A DNA stretch of 43,037 nt from an uncultured Pirellulaceae bacterium (GCA_937981585.1 CALJOA010000037.1:1-43037); one strand, 5' to 3'. Positions 26,354 through 36,544 are shown, counted from the first letter of the stretch. The notes: generated by a model not told the origin, from the sequence alone. Numbers and translations: made by a program.

Positions 26354-26614
26354 CTATGACGCCACGCAGTCAACCATTTTCGGCGTCAGATAGTTGACGG
26401 TGCTGAACATCGAGGCCAACTCAGGATAGTCCTGCTCTGGAACGTTGACTTTGTAGCGCTTGCGAAGCTCCATCACGATGTCCAAAAAATCCATGCTGTC
26501 GAGTTCAAGCTGATCTCGAAAGTTGACTTCGTCTTTAAGATCCGTCAAGTCTTCATCGGGAGCGATGTCGGTCAAGATATCAAGGATGACGTTTTTAATT
26601 TGTTCAGGGGCCAC
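26354..26614 (-). CDS. Acyl carrier protein
   Basis: The 86-residue carrier has the phosphopantetheine site S40 in LELDSMDFLD and helical flanks. The start is a GTG at 26614, chosen because GGAG lies six bases upstream and the product then opens MAPEQIKNVI; a TTG eight codons earlier is also open. It is a second-type, pathway-bound ACP in form (DSMDFLD instead of the DSLDTVE usual in AcpP). It sits between the ketosynthase and the CrtI-like oxidoreductase and would hold the growing chain. Confidence 0.88.
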   Translation of the reverse strand: MAPEQIKNVILDILTDIAPDEDLTDLKDEVNFRDQLELDSMDFLDIVMELRKRYKVNVPEQDYPELASMFSTVNYLTPKMVDCVAS

Positions 26615-26733
26615 AATGTTCTCCAATCCATACGTCAATCCGAACCATCCAAACTCAGGATCATCCCAATCGACGACTACAAACGTTGACCAACAGCAAA
26701 CAGCCGATCAACGGAGTCTTTTAGTTACGCTAA

Positions 26734-27993
26734 CTACATTCGCTTGATTACGGTTGCTGAATTGATGCCCAGCATCCCAAACGAGTTGTTCAAAATATAG
26801 TCGATTTTTTCGATTTCGCGAGGCTCGTTTTTCACCAAACCGGGGAGTTCACACTCCGGGTCCAAGTCGTCAACGTTGATAGTTGGATGGACGACACGAT
26901 CTTCAAAAGCGACCAGATTTCCCGCCAATTCTAACGCACCTGCGGCCCCCATCGTATGCCCGATGAAACTTTTGGCGTTATTTACGTACGTTTTTTCTGA
27001 CGCACCGAACACACGTCTGACAGCATCGCACTCCAAGGCGTCTCCCATCCCCGTTCCGGTAGCGTGAGTGCTGACGATATCCACATCCTCGGCATTGATG
27101 TGTGCTCTGGACAACGCCATGTTCATGCACTGCGATTGACGTTCAGGATTGGGCAATACGAAATCAGTCGCGTCGGTATTGATTGCGTAACCGACAATCT
27201 CGCCGTAGATTTTTGCGGAGCGGGCTTTGGCGTCCGACAAACGTTCGAGCGTGTACAAACATCCGCCTTCGGAGACGACGATCCCGTTGCGATTCTTGTC
27301 GAACGGACGCGAGGCCTTGGTCGGATCATCGTGAGTTGCCAGTGCGCCCTGGCTGGCGAATCCAGCGAAAATTCCAAACGTGTGAATGCTCTCCGAAACA
27401 CCGCCAGCGATTGCAAGGTCGCATTCGTTCAAGCGAAGCATCTGCAAGCCCTGAATCAAACCGGCGTTGCCAGCCGCACAAGCCGCCCCAATCGTGTAGT
27501 GAGGCCCTGTGATCCCCAGGTTCAGCGCCACCTCTCCGGCCGGATTGTTTGCGACAGTTCGCGGATTGTGGTGATGCGACCAGACTTTCACGTCGTAGTC
27601 GAAACCACGAATCTCGTGAATTTCGGATTCGGTTTCCACGTTGCCGTGTTCCGTCACGCCGACGTACACGCCAACTCGCGAGCGATCCGTGTTTTCCCAA
27701 TCGATTCCCGAGTCGTTGATGGCTTCGTGAACGCAATAACAACCGACGCTGCCGGCGCGGGTTCCACGACGAGCGTCTTTGCGAGTTTGATACTTGCGAA
27801 CGTCAAAGTCGCAGACTCCAGCGATGGTTTTACCAAAGTAACGGATTTCGTAGTCTTCGACGCCGCTTTTACCATTAAGAAGCGACTCGCGAAACTCGCC
27901 AAGCGTGTTTCCGTTGGGGGACGTTAATCCGATTCCAGTAATCACGACTCGCTGGGAATCTGGAAGCTCGTCAGGTTTAGGGTAGGAAATCAT
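26734..27993 (-). CDS. Beta-ketoacyl-ACP synthase (KAS II-like)
   Basis: This 419-residue condensing enzyme has the complete Cys-His-His active site: C172 in GAACAAGN, H310 in STHATGTGMGD and H346 in SFIGHTMGAAG, with the conserved K341. It joins malonyl-ACP units to an acyl chain. By sequence it resembles FabF, but its acyl-binding parts (HHHNPRTVANNP, 140-151) look unlike housekeeping FabF. As first gene of the ACP/CrtI-like operon it probably makes a special chain. The ACP gene follows after 119 bases. Confidence 0.88.
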   Translation of the reverse strand: MISYPKPDELPDSQRVVITGIGLTSPNGNTLGEFRESLLNGKSGVEDYEIRYFGKTIAGVCDFDVRKYQTRKDARRGTRAGSVGCYCVHEAINDSGIDWENTDRSRVGVYVGVTEHGNVETESEIHEIRGFDYDVKVWSHHHNPRTVANNPAGEVALNLGITGPHYTIGAACAAGNAGLIQGLQMLRLNECDLAIAGGVSESIHTFGIFAGFASQGALATHDDPTKASRPFDKNRNGIVVSEGGCLYTLERLSDAKARSAKIYGEIVGYAINTDATDFVLPNPERQSQCMNMALSRAHINAEDVDIVSTHATGTGMGDALECDAVRRVFGASEKTYVNNAKSFIGHTMGAAGALELAGNLVAFEDRVVHPTINVDDLDPECELPGLVKNEPREIEKIDYILNNSFGMLGINSATVIKRM

Positions 27994-28976
27994 TTAATCG
28001 GTTTCGCAAGGTTATCGCGCGAATCAATCAGGCCACGGAGTCAGATCAATCGAACCAGAAACAGTTTTCGGGTGTCATGGAACAAGCGACAAAACGGAGG
28101 CGTTTGCACCAAGAAAAGTTACCGCGTGGGCCATTTTTAGACAACCGGCGCTGGCGAATTGGGTAAAGATAATCACGCGAATATTACCTGAGCATAACCT
28201 AACCCGAGTTTAGTTCTGATTGGGGTTCGGGTTGCTGGTGGTCGAGCCCAAACGAGCCCCCAGTTTTCAAAGCCAGAACGAACCCTCAGAATCTGGGGCT
28301 GCTCGCTCTTGCCTCGCGATTCGACCCCCGCCACCAGGCTCGTCGCGTGATGAAAACCTCTTAGATTCGTTGGGAGTGAACCGCTAATGTTGAGTTTGTC
28401 GCGCGTGCAATAAAAAGACTGAGTTCGTCCCACTTCCATGCGATCTCGGATAGTCATTCCCTCGCAGGCGCGCTTGAATCGACCGTTTGGGCAATATTGG
28501 AGGCATGGTCGTCGCGATGAGCCAAAAGGAGATGTCGTCGCGTGAGCTGGCCAATTCAGACAGCACGATCTGACAGAAGAATCTGATTTAAAAGTTGGCT
28601 AGCGGGCGACTGCTACAAAGCGATGCATCAAACGCTGAATCTAGTGGTGCTATCTTCAACCGCAAGATGGGTGGTTACCAGCGTTTAGGCAAAACGAAAT
28701 CAAGGAATCCAGCGCTATAGTCAATCAAGGTTTCTCGGTTTAACGCTGCATCTTGCCCGCAGAAAGTGATTGCAAGCTAGTCGGGTAATTTGAGAAAGCC
28801 CTCTTTTTAACTGCGGTAGCTCGAAGCTGTTGCCGATCAATCAAACACGGTTAGCTCAATCCTATTACCTCTACTTTCCGCAATAGTGCGTTTTCTATTG
28901 GGATCGGGAATGGTAGAGCGAGCCGCAAAACGATTATGAGTCAAGCAACACCTTCACCTCTGAATTGCAGAAAAAC
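27994..28976. other. Long non-coding gap (983 bases)
   Basis: The left part should contain the promoter of the ketosynthase operon, the right part that of the PEP-CTERM gene. The only structure I see is the nested inverted repeat at 28235-28337. Short open frames exist but have no support. Confidence 0.5.
28235..28337. ncRNA. Candidate structured element (nested stems)
   Basis: CTGGTGG-TCGA (28235-28245) pairs with TCGA…CCACCAG (28321-28337) around a six-base bulge, and inside it CGAGCCCCCAG (28253-28263) pairs with CTGGGGCTGCTCG (28293-28305). Two coaxial stems of this length are unlikely by chance. It may be a structured RNA, a leader, or one more intergenic repeat. The orientation is not known. 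Confidence 0.35.
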
Positions 28977-29681
28977 ATGAACAGAATTACACAACTCGCC
29001 GTCATTGCTGCGGTCACTTTGATGTGCAGCACATCTTTTGGACAGTTCACTTTCATTACCCCAAACAACCTCAGTCCCTCACAAGGTGTCGGGGTTGGCC
29101 CACTTGGAAGCACTGGAAGCACCGTCAATTTCGATATCAGCAGCAACCTCGGCCTATCGACCGGCTCGGTCATTCTAGGGGTTGATAATGGTTTCACCAA
29201 CGCCACACTTTCAGCCGCTGGCAATAGCGTGTGGACGGTCAGCGATGATGAAGAAACCACTTTCACTTTGAGTGGTTCGGTTCCAGTTCGCGCACAGGTT
29301 AGCCACGGACGATTCCTCGGATCAGATGTTGCCGCAAACGGGACTCAAGCTCGCGACGGAATCCGGACTCCAGCCACTGAAAGTTGGGTATTGGTTTCGA
29401 ATCTGGATCCTGACTATCAGCAAGGATCGTTTCAGCCTGGCGCTGTAACTACGCAGTTTGTCGATCACATTAACACGTCCTCCACCATCATTGAGAATAA
29501 TTCAACCGATTTCTTGTGGGAATCGACTCAGGCCGTTTCGACGTTTACTGTGTTTTCAAATAACACAACTGCTTTGAACAACAACTACTCTGTTGCATTC
29601 TCAGCTGTTCCCGAACCAGCCAGTGGAATGTTGATGACTTTTGCAACGGGTTTGTTCTTCCTTCGTCGCAAGCGTAGCTAA
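28977..29681 (+). CDS. PEP-CTERM secreted protein
   Basis: The 234-residue protein has a signal peptide (MNRITQLAVIAAVTLMCSTS, cut near SFG) and a C-terminal sorting tail: VPEPAS, a hydrophobic helix and RRKRS. Exosortase-type enzymes cut such tails and hand the protein to the envelope or extracellular matrix. The middle part is a Ser/Thr/Asn-rich beta-type domain with no recognised enzyme motif. The ATG at 28977 is chosen over a TTG four codons earlier. A strong terminator follows at 29751. Confidence 0.85.
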   Translation: MNRITQLAVIAAVTLMCSTSFGQFTFITPNNLSPSQGVGVGPLGSTGSTVNFDISSNLGLSTGSVILGVDNGFTNATLSAAGNSVWTVSDDEETTFTLSGSVPVRAQVSHGRFLGSDVAANGTQARDGIRTPATESWVLVSNLDPDYQQGSFQPGAVTTQFVDHINTSSTIIENNSTDFLWESTQAVSTFTVFSNNTTALNNNYSVAFSAVPEPASGMLMTFATGLFFLRRKRS

Positions 29682-29750
29682 CCAGGCGTGCCTGAACAGC
29701 GGGCCCTGACCTAATGGTTGTTACGAATCAGAGGCCATAATCGAAACTCA

Positions 29751-29776
29751 AAGCCCGGTCGATGACTGGGCTTTTT
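29751..29776 (+). terminator. Intrinsic terminator after the PEP-CTERM gene
   Basis: AAGCCCGGTC (29751-29760) and GACTGGGCTT (29764-29773) form a ten-pair stem with one G-T wobble and a three-base loop, followed by T residues (29772-29777). It is a textbook plus-strand terminator, 70 bases after the stop. Confidence 0.92.
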
Positions 29777-29799
29777 TCATGCGCATTGCATTGAAGAGC

Positions 29800-30810
29800 T
29801 TAATCCCTTGTTGAGCTGTATTTATGTGCAAGCGAATCGCCAAGCCGCTTCATTCCCTCAGAATTGGAAACACGCGGGTAGTAGCCAAATTCGTCTTTCG
29901 CTCGGCTGATGTCAAAATAATGGTTTTTCGCCAATTGAGCGGCGAGGAATCGAGTCATTCGTGGCTCCGATTTCAAATTACCCAGCTCATACAGCGACTC
30001 CAGTGCGTAACCCAACCGATAGGCCCAGTAATAGGAGATCGACTGACGAACTCGAGGCAAACCGGCCAAACCAAGGACTTCGTTGATCCAGCCCCAGCAG
30101 TTGACCGGATCGTCTTGCGATAGAAAGTAAGCACTCCCGCAAACTGGCGAATCGGGGCCCATTGCCTCAGCGGCCTGGATGTGAGCCATCGCAGCGTTGT
30201 CAATGTAAATCGTGTCGACTTGGTTGGTACCGTCCCCAACCCGCCTAAGCTGTTTGGATTTGGCTCGTTTGATCAATCGCGGAATCAAATGCCGATCGCC
30301 CGGCCCCCAGATTAGATGTGGGCGAAGCGCACAAGTCATCAAGTCGTAATGATCGTTGGCTTCAAGAACATACTTTTCGGCCAGAGCCTTTGAATGCGGG
30401 TAATGGCAAAGCCACTTTCGCGGATACGGCGCCGACTCGTTCACGTTGGCTTGGTGCTCGCCGTCGAACGTCACGCTGGGGCTGCTGGTGTAGACCAGTC
30501 TGCGGACTTTGTTTTGGATACACGCCTCGACGACGTTGCGAGTTCCAATCGTGTTGGTGCCATGGAAGAGTTTCCAAGGGCCCCAGATTCCGGATATCGC
30601 AGCCGTGTGGAACACCACTTCCTGGCCTTCGCAGGCTTGCAGAACATTTTCGAAACTGCGGATGTCACCGTGAACGGCGTTGACATTGAGTCCGGGCGGA
30701 ACGTCTTCGCGACGCCGCGTCATCGCGGTGACTTCGTACCCTTGCTCAAGCAACTGCTGAACCAATTTTGAGCCAAGGAATCCATTGGCCCCAGTGACTA
30801 ATGCCTTCAC
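29800..30810 (-). CDS. Extended SDR, 3-beta-hydroxysteroid dehydrogenase/OleD-like
   Basis: The 336-residue protein has the extended-SDR nucleotide motif TGANGFLG (7-14) and the active site YTSSPSV with Y-P-H-S-K (YxxxK, near 137). The family includes NSDHL-like sterol enzymes, sugar epimerases and OleD, the beta-keto acid reductase of long-chain olefin synthesis. The SSPSVTFDGEHQ region resembles OleD and 3-beta-HSD more than sugar epimerases. No oleA, oleB or oleC is nearby, so the role stays open. The start is a GTG at 30810. Confidence 0.78.
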   Translation of the reverse strand: MKALVTGANGFLGSKLVQQLLEQGYEVTAMTRRREDVPPGLNVNAVHGDIRSFENVLQACEGQEVVFHTAAISGIWGPWKLFHGTNTIGTRNVVEACIQNKVRRLVYTSSPSVTFDGEHQANVNESAPYPRKWLCHYPHSKALAEKYVLEANDHYDLMTCALRPHLIWGPGDRHLIPRLIKRAKSKQLRRVGDGTNQVDTIYIDNAAMAHIQAAEAMGPDSPVCGSAYFLSQDDPVNCWGWINEVLGLAGLPRVRQSISYYWAYRLGYALESLYELGNLKSEPRMTRFLAAQLAKNHYFDISRAKDEFGYYPRVSNSEGMKRLGDSLAHKYSSTRD

Positions 30811-31123
30811 GTGTTACTCAATGTCCGAAAATCAGATGTCAATCAAAGTGAACGTCGTCGGTGGTCTCTCGAAGCAGATGATATCGTAACCACAAACGAA
30901 GCTACAAACGACCCGCTTGGGACGCGACTTTCGAGCCGAGGTTGCTGCCAAGCCGGTCGAAGCTGCCTACCGACGCTGCGTCTGGCTCAAATCGCTCGGG
31001 AGGGTCGTTCGAGGCCGTGTATGAGTTTGGACAGGATAAACATGATTGGCACGATGTGCACAATATCTTGTCAATCATGTAAATCCTGTCAAAAAATTCC
31101 TTGGTTAAACGAATCTGGGCAAT
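30811..31123. other. Intergenic region with a hairpin
   Basis: Two minus-strand genes flank this stretch. It holds the inverted repeat at 31029-31090 and no coding region that I can support. Confidence 0.5.
31029..31090. repeat. Inverted repeat, ACAGGAT type
   Basis: GACAGGATAAACATGATTG (31030-31048) and CAATCATGTAAATCCTGTC (31072-31090) pair at 17 of 19 positions. ACAGGAT…ATCCTGT intergenic repeats occur in many bacterial genomes. It carries no gene. Confidence 0.8.
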
Positions 31124-31900
31124 TCAGCTTGTTTCACCAACGTTTTTGAATTCAACCCAGCGACCGTCGATCAATCGTTCGTTGGGAGCGAATCGGGATT
31201 TGTATTCCATGTGGCGAGAACCAGCGACGTAGTAGCCAAGATAAAGAAACTTCATGTTCTTCTGTTGGCAGTGCTGTATCTGTTTGAGAATCGAATATGT
31301 TCCCAGACTGTCGGAGCTGAGGTCAGGATCAAAGAAAGTGTAGACTGCCGAAAGCGTCTTTTCGCCTTGGTCGCAAACGGCCAGACAAACCAGTTGATCG
31401 TCCAACCAATACGTAATTTCAAACGAGTCAAAACAGCTTCTTACAAATCCCCAAACGTACTCGTCAGCATCGATATCGGAATCTCGTTTTGCCAATCCTC
31501 TCAACCTGCGGTGGCGATTGAATAGGCTCAACCGTTGAGGGTCAGATTGGAGCGGTCCGATCTTCTGAGTAAATTTCTGATCGCCCTTGCTAATGCGCCG
31601 ACGTTGATTTCGACTGAATTGATAGTCAAAGCAATTGAGTCGAATCGCTTGGCAAGCGTCACAAGTTGGACAATTGGTTTGGTATATAAACTCACCGGTC
31701 CGACGATTCCCTTCAGCAAGCCGCTTATCGACTTGATCTGGCTTGATTCGCTCCAATGGCATGCGCAGTGGCATCCGGGCCGTTTGTCCGTCCAAATATG
31801 GGCAAGACTCCGTCTCGTCGATGATTACGATGTCGGTGGCTTCAGTTGCCTTCATAAGCCTTGCGATCGGTCCATTTGATTCTGTGATAACACTCACCAT
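31124..31900 (-). CDS. bpt: Aspartate/glutamate leucyltransferase (Bpt/Ate1 family)
   Basis: This 258-residue enzyme moves leucine (or arginine) from tRNA to N-terminal acidic residues and marks proteins for ClpAP degradation by the N-degron pathway. Hallmarks are NCPTCDACQAIRL (about 82-94), the Y-x-WGFV region and YLGYYVAGSRHMEYKSRF near the end. It matches the bacterial Bpt form in length. Start: the ATG at 31900, or the ATG at 31855, which better fits the short N-terminus of relatives. It is divergent from the subtilase-like gene. Confidence 0.87.
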   Translation of the reverse strand: MVSVITESNGPIARLMKATEATDIVIIDETESCPYLDGQTARMPLRMPLERIKPDQVDKRLAEGNRRTGEFIYQTNCPTCDACQAIRLNCFDYQFSRNQRRRISKGDQKFTQKIGPLQSDPQRLSLFNRHRRLRGLAKRDSDIDADEYVWGFVRSCFDSFEITYWLDDQLVCLAVCDQGEKTLSAVYTFFDPDLSSDSLGTYSILKQIQHCQQKNMKFLYLGYYVAGSRHMEYKSRFAPNERLIDGRWVEFKNVGETS

Positions 31901-32070
31901 CCATTTTAAGGGTGTCCAACTTCTATAATCGTTTTTACTCGAAAATTGTCAAGTAAATCCAACAAGCCAAGCCGGTTCCGCAAACTCGTTTTTCCTTGTT
32001 AAAACGAGGGCAACTTTATCCGAAGTAGTTGAGTTTTGAACTATTCCAATTTGAATTGCAGGAGGTTGCG

Positions 32071-33572
32071 ATGTATCCTATCCCGGAAAGTGCCTCCCCG
32101 ATTCCCTACCCTTTTGGAGAAAACCGTATGATTTGCCGTTATGATACCTTGAGTTTGACATCATGTCTTACTGTGCTCCTTTTGACTGGACTTGTTGCTT
32201 CTCCATCGATTGCTGTCGCTCAAACTTGGCAAGATCAAATTGGGCTGACGGATTTGATCGCTGAGAAGGGGGCGGCTCTTGAAGACGGCTCTGGTGTTCG
32301 AGTCGGACTAGTGGAAGCTCAGGCTAGTCCTACAAATATCAACTATTTCCCTAACTCCGCGTCTTCACAGTTCACCGGAAAAGTAATTTCTGATGTCTCT
32401 TCAGGGTTCGGAGGGGCGACTGGAACCAGTTCTCACGCTACCACCGTGGCCACTAGATTATTTGGGAACACTGGGGGAGTAGCGCCAGGGGTGACTGATG
32501 TCTCTGTTTACCAGGCATCCGATTTTCTTAACAATTATCTTGGAACTGGGGGCAGCGCTCCAGGCACCGCTGCATTCGATGTGACTAACCACAGCTACGT
32601 TTCGAATGGAAACACTGCAGGAGCTATAGAGAACGCTTCGCAACGCTTGGATTATGTGATTAACCGAGATAATACCTTTGTTGCTGTAGGCACCAATAAC
32701 GGGAGCGGGAACAGTACTCCAGAGTTGTTGGCTTCGAGTTACAATGCAGTTACTGTTGGGTTGACGAATGGGGGGCATGCGCGAGGCGAAACCGTTGCGG
32801 TTGATATAAACGGTAACTCGGTTAATTATGGTGTTGGGCGAATCAAACCAGATATCGTGGCGCCCGAGGCGGCTACTAGTTTTGCAACTCCTTTGGTTTC
32901 TGGTTCGGCAGCAATATTAAAGGAAGCTGGGGCTGGGACCAACGCTGCTGAAAACGAAACAGTTAAGGCAATCTTGTTTGCTGGAGCTACGAAGGAAGAG
33001 TTTAGCGGTTGGGACCGAACAATTGATCGGCCAATAGATGAAGTTTTTGGGTTTGGTGAACTGAATATTCGAAACTCCTACAACATTTTTGAAGGTGGGG
33101 AGTTTGAGGGAGTAAAGACAGGGGTTGGGAGTGGGACCGACATTGGGACCAACGGTTATGATTACGATCAGTTCGATGGTGACTCGGGTGCCGATGATCT
33201 TTTTTATGACTTTTCAGTTTTCGCCGATGGTGGATCGTTGTCAGCGGCACTAAATTGGAATGCGGAAATAACAGACGGTAATAACAGCCCATTTGCGTTT
33301 AGTCCTTCGTTCTCCGGTTTGGCGAATTTAGATCTCGCGTTGTTCGATTCATCCGGAACGTTGGTCGATCAGAGCATCAGCACTGATTACAACTTGGAGC
33401 ATATCTATCAGCCGGACCTTGCCGCTGGAGACTACACACTTCGAATCAGTGGTGATAGTGCGACCGACTTTGGACTCGCGTGGCGTATTCAAGCTGTTCC
33501 AGAGCCGTCAAGTGCACTATTTATCTTGGGCGTTGGATTGATGTTGGTATCAAAGCGACGACGAGACATCCC

Positions 33573-33576
<4 letters not shown>
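32071..33576 (+). CDS. Subtilisin-like (S8) PEP-CTERM protein with altered catalytic triad
   Basis: The 501-residue product has a signal peptide (about 20-50), an S8-type domain (about 75-330), a beta-sandwich domain (about 340-470), and a PEP-CTERM tail (VPEPSS, helix, KRRR). The S8 triad can be traced: E82 in VGLVEA where Asp is usual, H122 in SSHATTVA, oxyanion N173 in TNHSY, and S270 in TSFATP. So one residue is changed and activity is uncertain. AGGAGG five to six bases before the ATG at 32071 fixes the start; ATG at 32128 has a GGAGA site and a neater signal peptide. Its stop overlaps that of dnaB. Its base use (more A/T) differs from neighbours. Confidence 0.82.
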
Positions 33577-35021
<1,445 letters not shown>

Positions 35022-35050
35022 TCCGTTGTTCCTTCATTGAGTCTTCTTGT

Positions 35051-35155
35051 TCAGGAAGGAGTAGAAACGCGGAGGCGCGGAGAGCGCAGAGTTTCCTTCA
35101 TGAACTTTCTCTGCGATCTCTGCGCCTCCGCGTTTCAAAATCGCGTTTTCCTGAA
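35051..35155. repeat. Long inverted repeat (CGCGGAGGCGC)
   Basis: GAAACGCGGAGGCGCGGAG… (35064-35091) pairs with …CTCTGCGCCTCCGCGTTTC (35109-35136) with two mismatches in 28; outer arms TTCAGGAA (35051-35058) and TTCCTGAA (35148-35155) extend the symmetry. CGCGGAGGCGCAGAG-type elements are dispersed in many genomes. It lies in the gap between dnaB and rplI (35022-35324), in which I see no gene. Confidence 0.9.
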
Positions 35156-35265
35156 CCTTGGATTCGGTTAAAAATCGAAACCTTAAAATAGAACCTTGGG
35201 TCCGAGACAATCTTAAGGCAGCTTGGCCTAATCACAAGTCTCAAATGTTCGTTTGTTGATTGCAC

Positions 35266-35297
35266 AAAAAAACGGGACCAGGTAAAACCCAGCCCCG
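35266..35297 (-). terminator. Intrinsic terminator of the ribosomal operon
   Basis: On the minus strand CGGGGCTGGG (35297-35288) pairs with CCTGGTCCCG (35282-35273) over ten positions using G-U wobbles, with a five-base loop, followed by seven T residues (plus-strand A-run 35266-35272). It sits 28 bases after the rplI stop and probably ends the rplY-to-rplI transcript. Confidence 0.85.
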
Positions 35298-35324
35298 ATC
35301 ATGATTTTGAAAAGCTGTCGAAAC

Positions 35325-35861
35325 CTAGCTCGCGTCGCCTTCGACCGTTGGAACCACCCAGACTTTCATCTCAGTTTCGATTTCCTGATGCAAGTGAACT
35401 TTGACCGTGTAAAGTCCAAGCTCTTTCAAGACACCTTCGAGGCGAATTTGATCCTGAGTCAAGTTGATCTCGTTTTGCTTCAGAGCACTGATGATTTCCG
35501 CCGCACCGACACTACCGTAGAGGTGTCCTTCTTCGTTGGCGTTGGCTTCGATGGTGATGCTTTGCTTGGCAATCAGCTTGGCCTGATCCTTGAGATCTTT
35601 CAATCGACCTTGCTCAATTTCCTGCAGCTTGGCCTTATGCTTTTCGACCATTCGCTTGTGGTGGTCGCTGGCAACAGTGGCCAAGCCCTGTGGTAACAAG
35701 TAGTTGTTGGCAAAACCGGGTTTCACTTCGACAACCTCGCCCTGCTTTCCCAAGTGATCGACCGACTGGATCAGCAGAAGCTCAATCCCGCCGTTCTCAC
35801 CACGCGGAAGGCGTGAAAAGTTGACTTTGTTGCGACGTTGTTTTTTCAGTTTGGATGGCAT
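35325..35861 (-). CDS. rplI: 50S ribosomal protein L9, N-terminally extended
   Basis: L9 binds 23S rRNA domain V. The 178-residue protein shows the L9 pattern IELLLIQSVDHLGKQGEVVE and GFANNYLLPQGLA, with the long connecting helix and C-terminal domain ending in a charged tail. Bacterial L9 is normally about 150 residues; here a basic leader of about 25 residues (MPSKLKKQRRNKVNFSRLPR) precedes the usual start, and no later start codon would restore the standard length. Part of the rplY-pth-rpsF-ssb-rplI operon, of which it is the last gene. Confidence 0.94.
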   Translation of the reverse strand: MPSKLKKQRRNKVNFSRLPRGENGGIELLLIQSVDHLGKQGEVVEVKPGFANNYLLPQGLATVASDHHKRMVEKHKAKLQEIEQGRLKDLKDQAKLIAKQSITIEANANEEGHLYGSVGAAEIISALKQNEINLTQDQIRLEGVLKELGLYTVKVHLHQEIETEMKVWVVPTVEGDAS

Positions 35862-35931
35862 CGAAATTTCTCTCTATGTTCAAGTCGAAATCCGTTCGAC
35901 ATTCAGTTTGTGTCTTGTTCAAGCGTGATGT

Positions 35932-36372
35932 TTAAAATGGCACTTCGTCATCTGGCGGAGCACTTTGTGTGGGGGCTGCTGCAGCGACTGGTTGAGGCGC
36001 TGAAGAGTTTTGATTGCCCGAATGTGGACCTGACGATGAACCACCCCCCTTTGATCCGAGCATCTGCATTTTCTCGCCGACAATCTTGATCTTGCTTCGC
36101 TTCTGACCGTCTTGCTCCCAGCGATCGAGTTTCAAGCGACCTTCGACGAGAACCGGCGATCCCTTGGAAAGGTATTCTGCCGCAATTTCGGCTGTTCGTC
36201 CCCAGAGCGTTACATCGAAAAAATGGACTTCGTCGGTCCACTGATCATTTTTCTTGACTCGTTCGTTAACCGCCAGAGGAATGTCGGTTACTGCTGTGCC
36301 CGAAGGTGTGTATCGAAGCTCAACATCACGAGTGAGGTTGCCCATTAGTACGACTCGGTTGTAACTTGCCAT
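35932..36372 (-). CDS. ssb: Single-stranded DNA-binding protein
   Basis: The 146-residue SSB has the OB-fold (about 1-105: [20 protein letters not shown], then WGRTAE), a Gly/Ser/Pro/Ala-rich tail and the acidic tip DDEVPF that recruits partner proteins. The ATG at 36372 has GGAGA upstream; a start four codons earlier is less likely. The usual rpsR gene between ssb and rplI is missing. ssb follows rpsF after 172 bases. Confidence 0.95.
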   Translation of the reverse strand: MASYNRVVLMGNLTRDVELRYTPSGTAVTDIPLAVNERVKKNDQWTDEVHFFDVTLWGRTAEIAAEYLSKGSPVLVEGRLKLDRWEQDGQKRSKIKIVGEKMQMLGSKGGGSSSGPHSGNQNSSAPQPVAAAAPTQSAPPDDEVPF

Positions 36373-36544
36373 TTCATTCTCCAAAAAACTTTAAACACGC
36401 CAAAAATTAATGCCCGTTGGGGCCGAATCCCTGGCGGAGGTTTAGGCGGTTTTCAATCCCTTGTTTCCGCATCAAAAGGAAAACCTCTTGATGATTGTAC
36501 GTAGACCCGATGACTCGTTAGGTCACCAGTGTCGAAGTTTCAGC

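Noticed and set aside
27064-27927. A 287-codon open frame opposite the ketosynthase gene
   Set aside because: It is antisense to a gene with a complete active site, and its composition is that expected from reversed codons. The same applies to the 378-codon frame at 21331-22467 opposite the 1159-residue gene.
15126-27993. Naming the cluster a ladderane pathway
   Set aside because: No anammox genes or radical-SAM gene of that pathway are seen, and the product cannot be inferred from gene families alone.
28320-28337. A TTCGACCCCCGCCACCA-like string resembling a tRNA 3' end
   Set aside because: The bases before it cannot form the T-stem, and no D or anticodon arm is present.
28173-28457. A 94-codon minus-strand frame in the large gap
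   Set aside because: It runs across the nested-stem element and has no ribosome binding site or recognisable protein pattern.
28505-28573. A 22-codon frame behind a TTGGAGGC site
   Set aside because: Good ribosome site, but the product is too short to support without conservation data.
28936-28980. A 14-codon upstream frame overlapping the PEP-CTERM start by ATGA
   Set aside because: No ribosome binding site precedes it, and such short overlaps arise often by chance.
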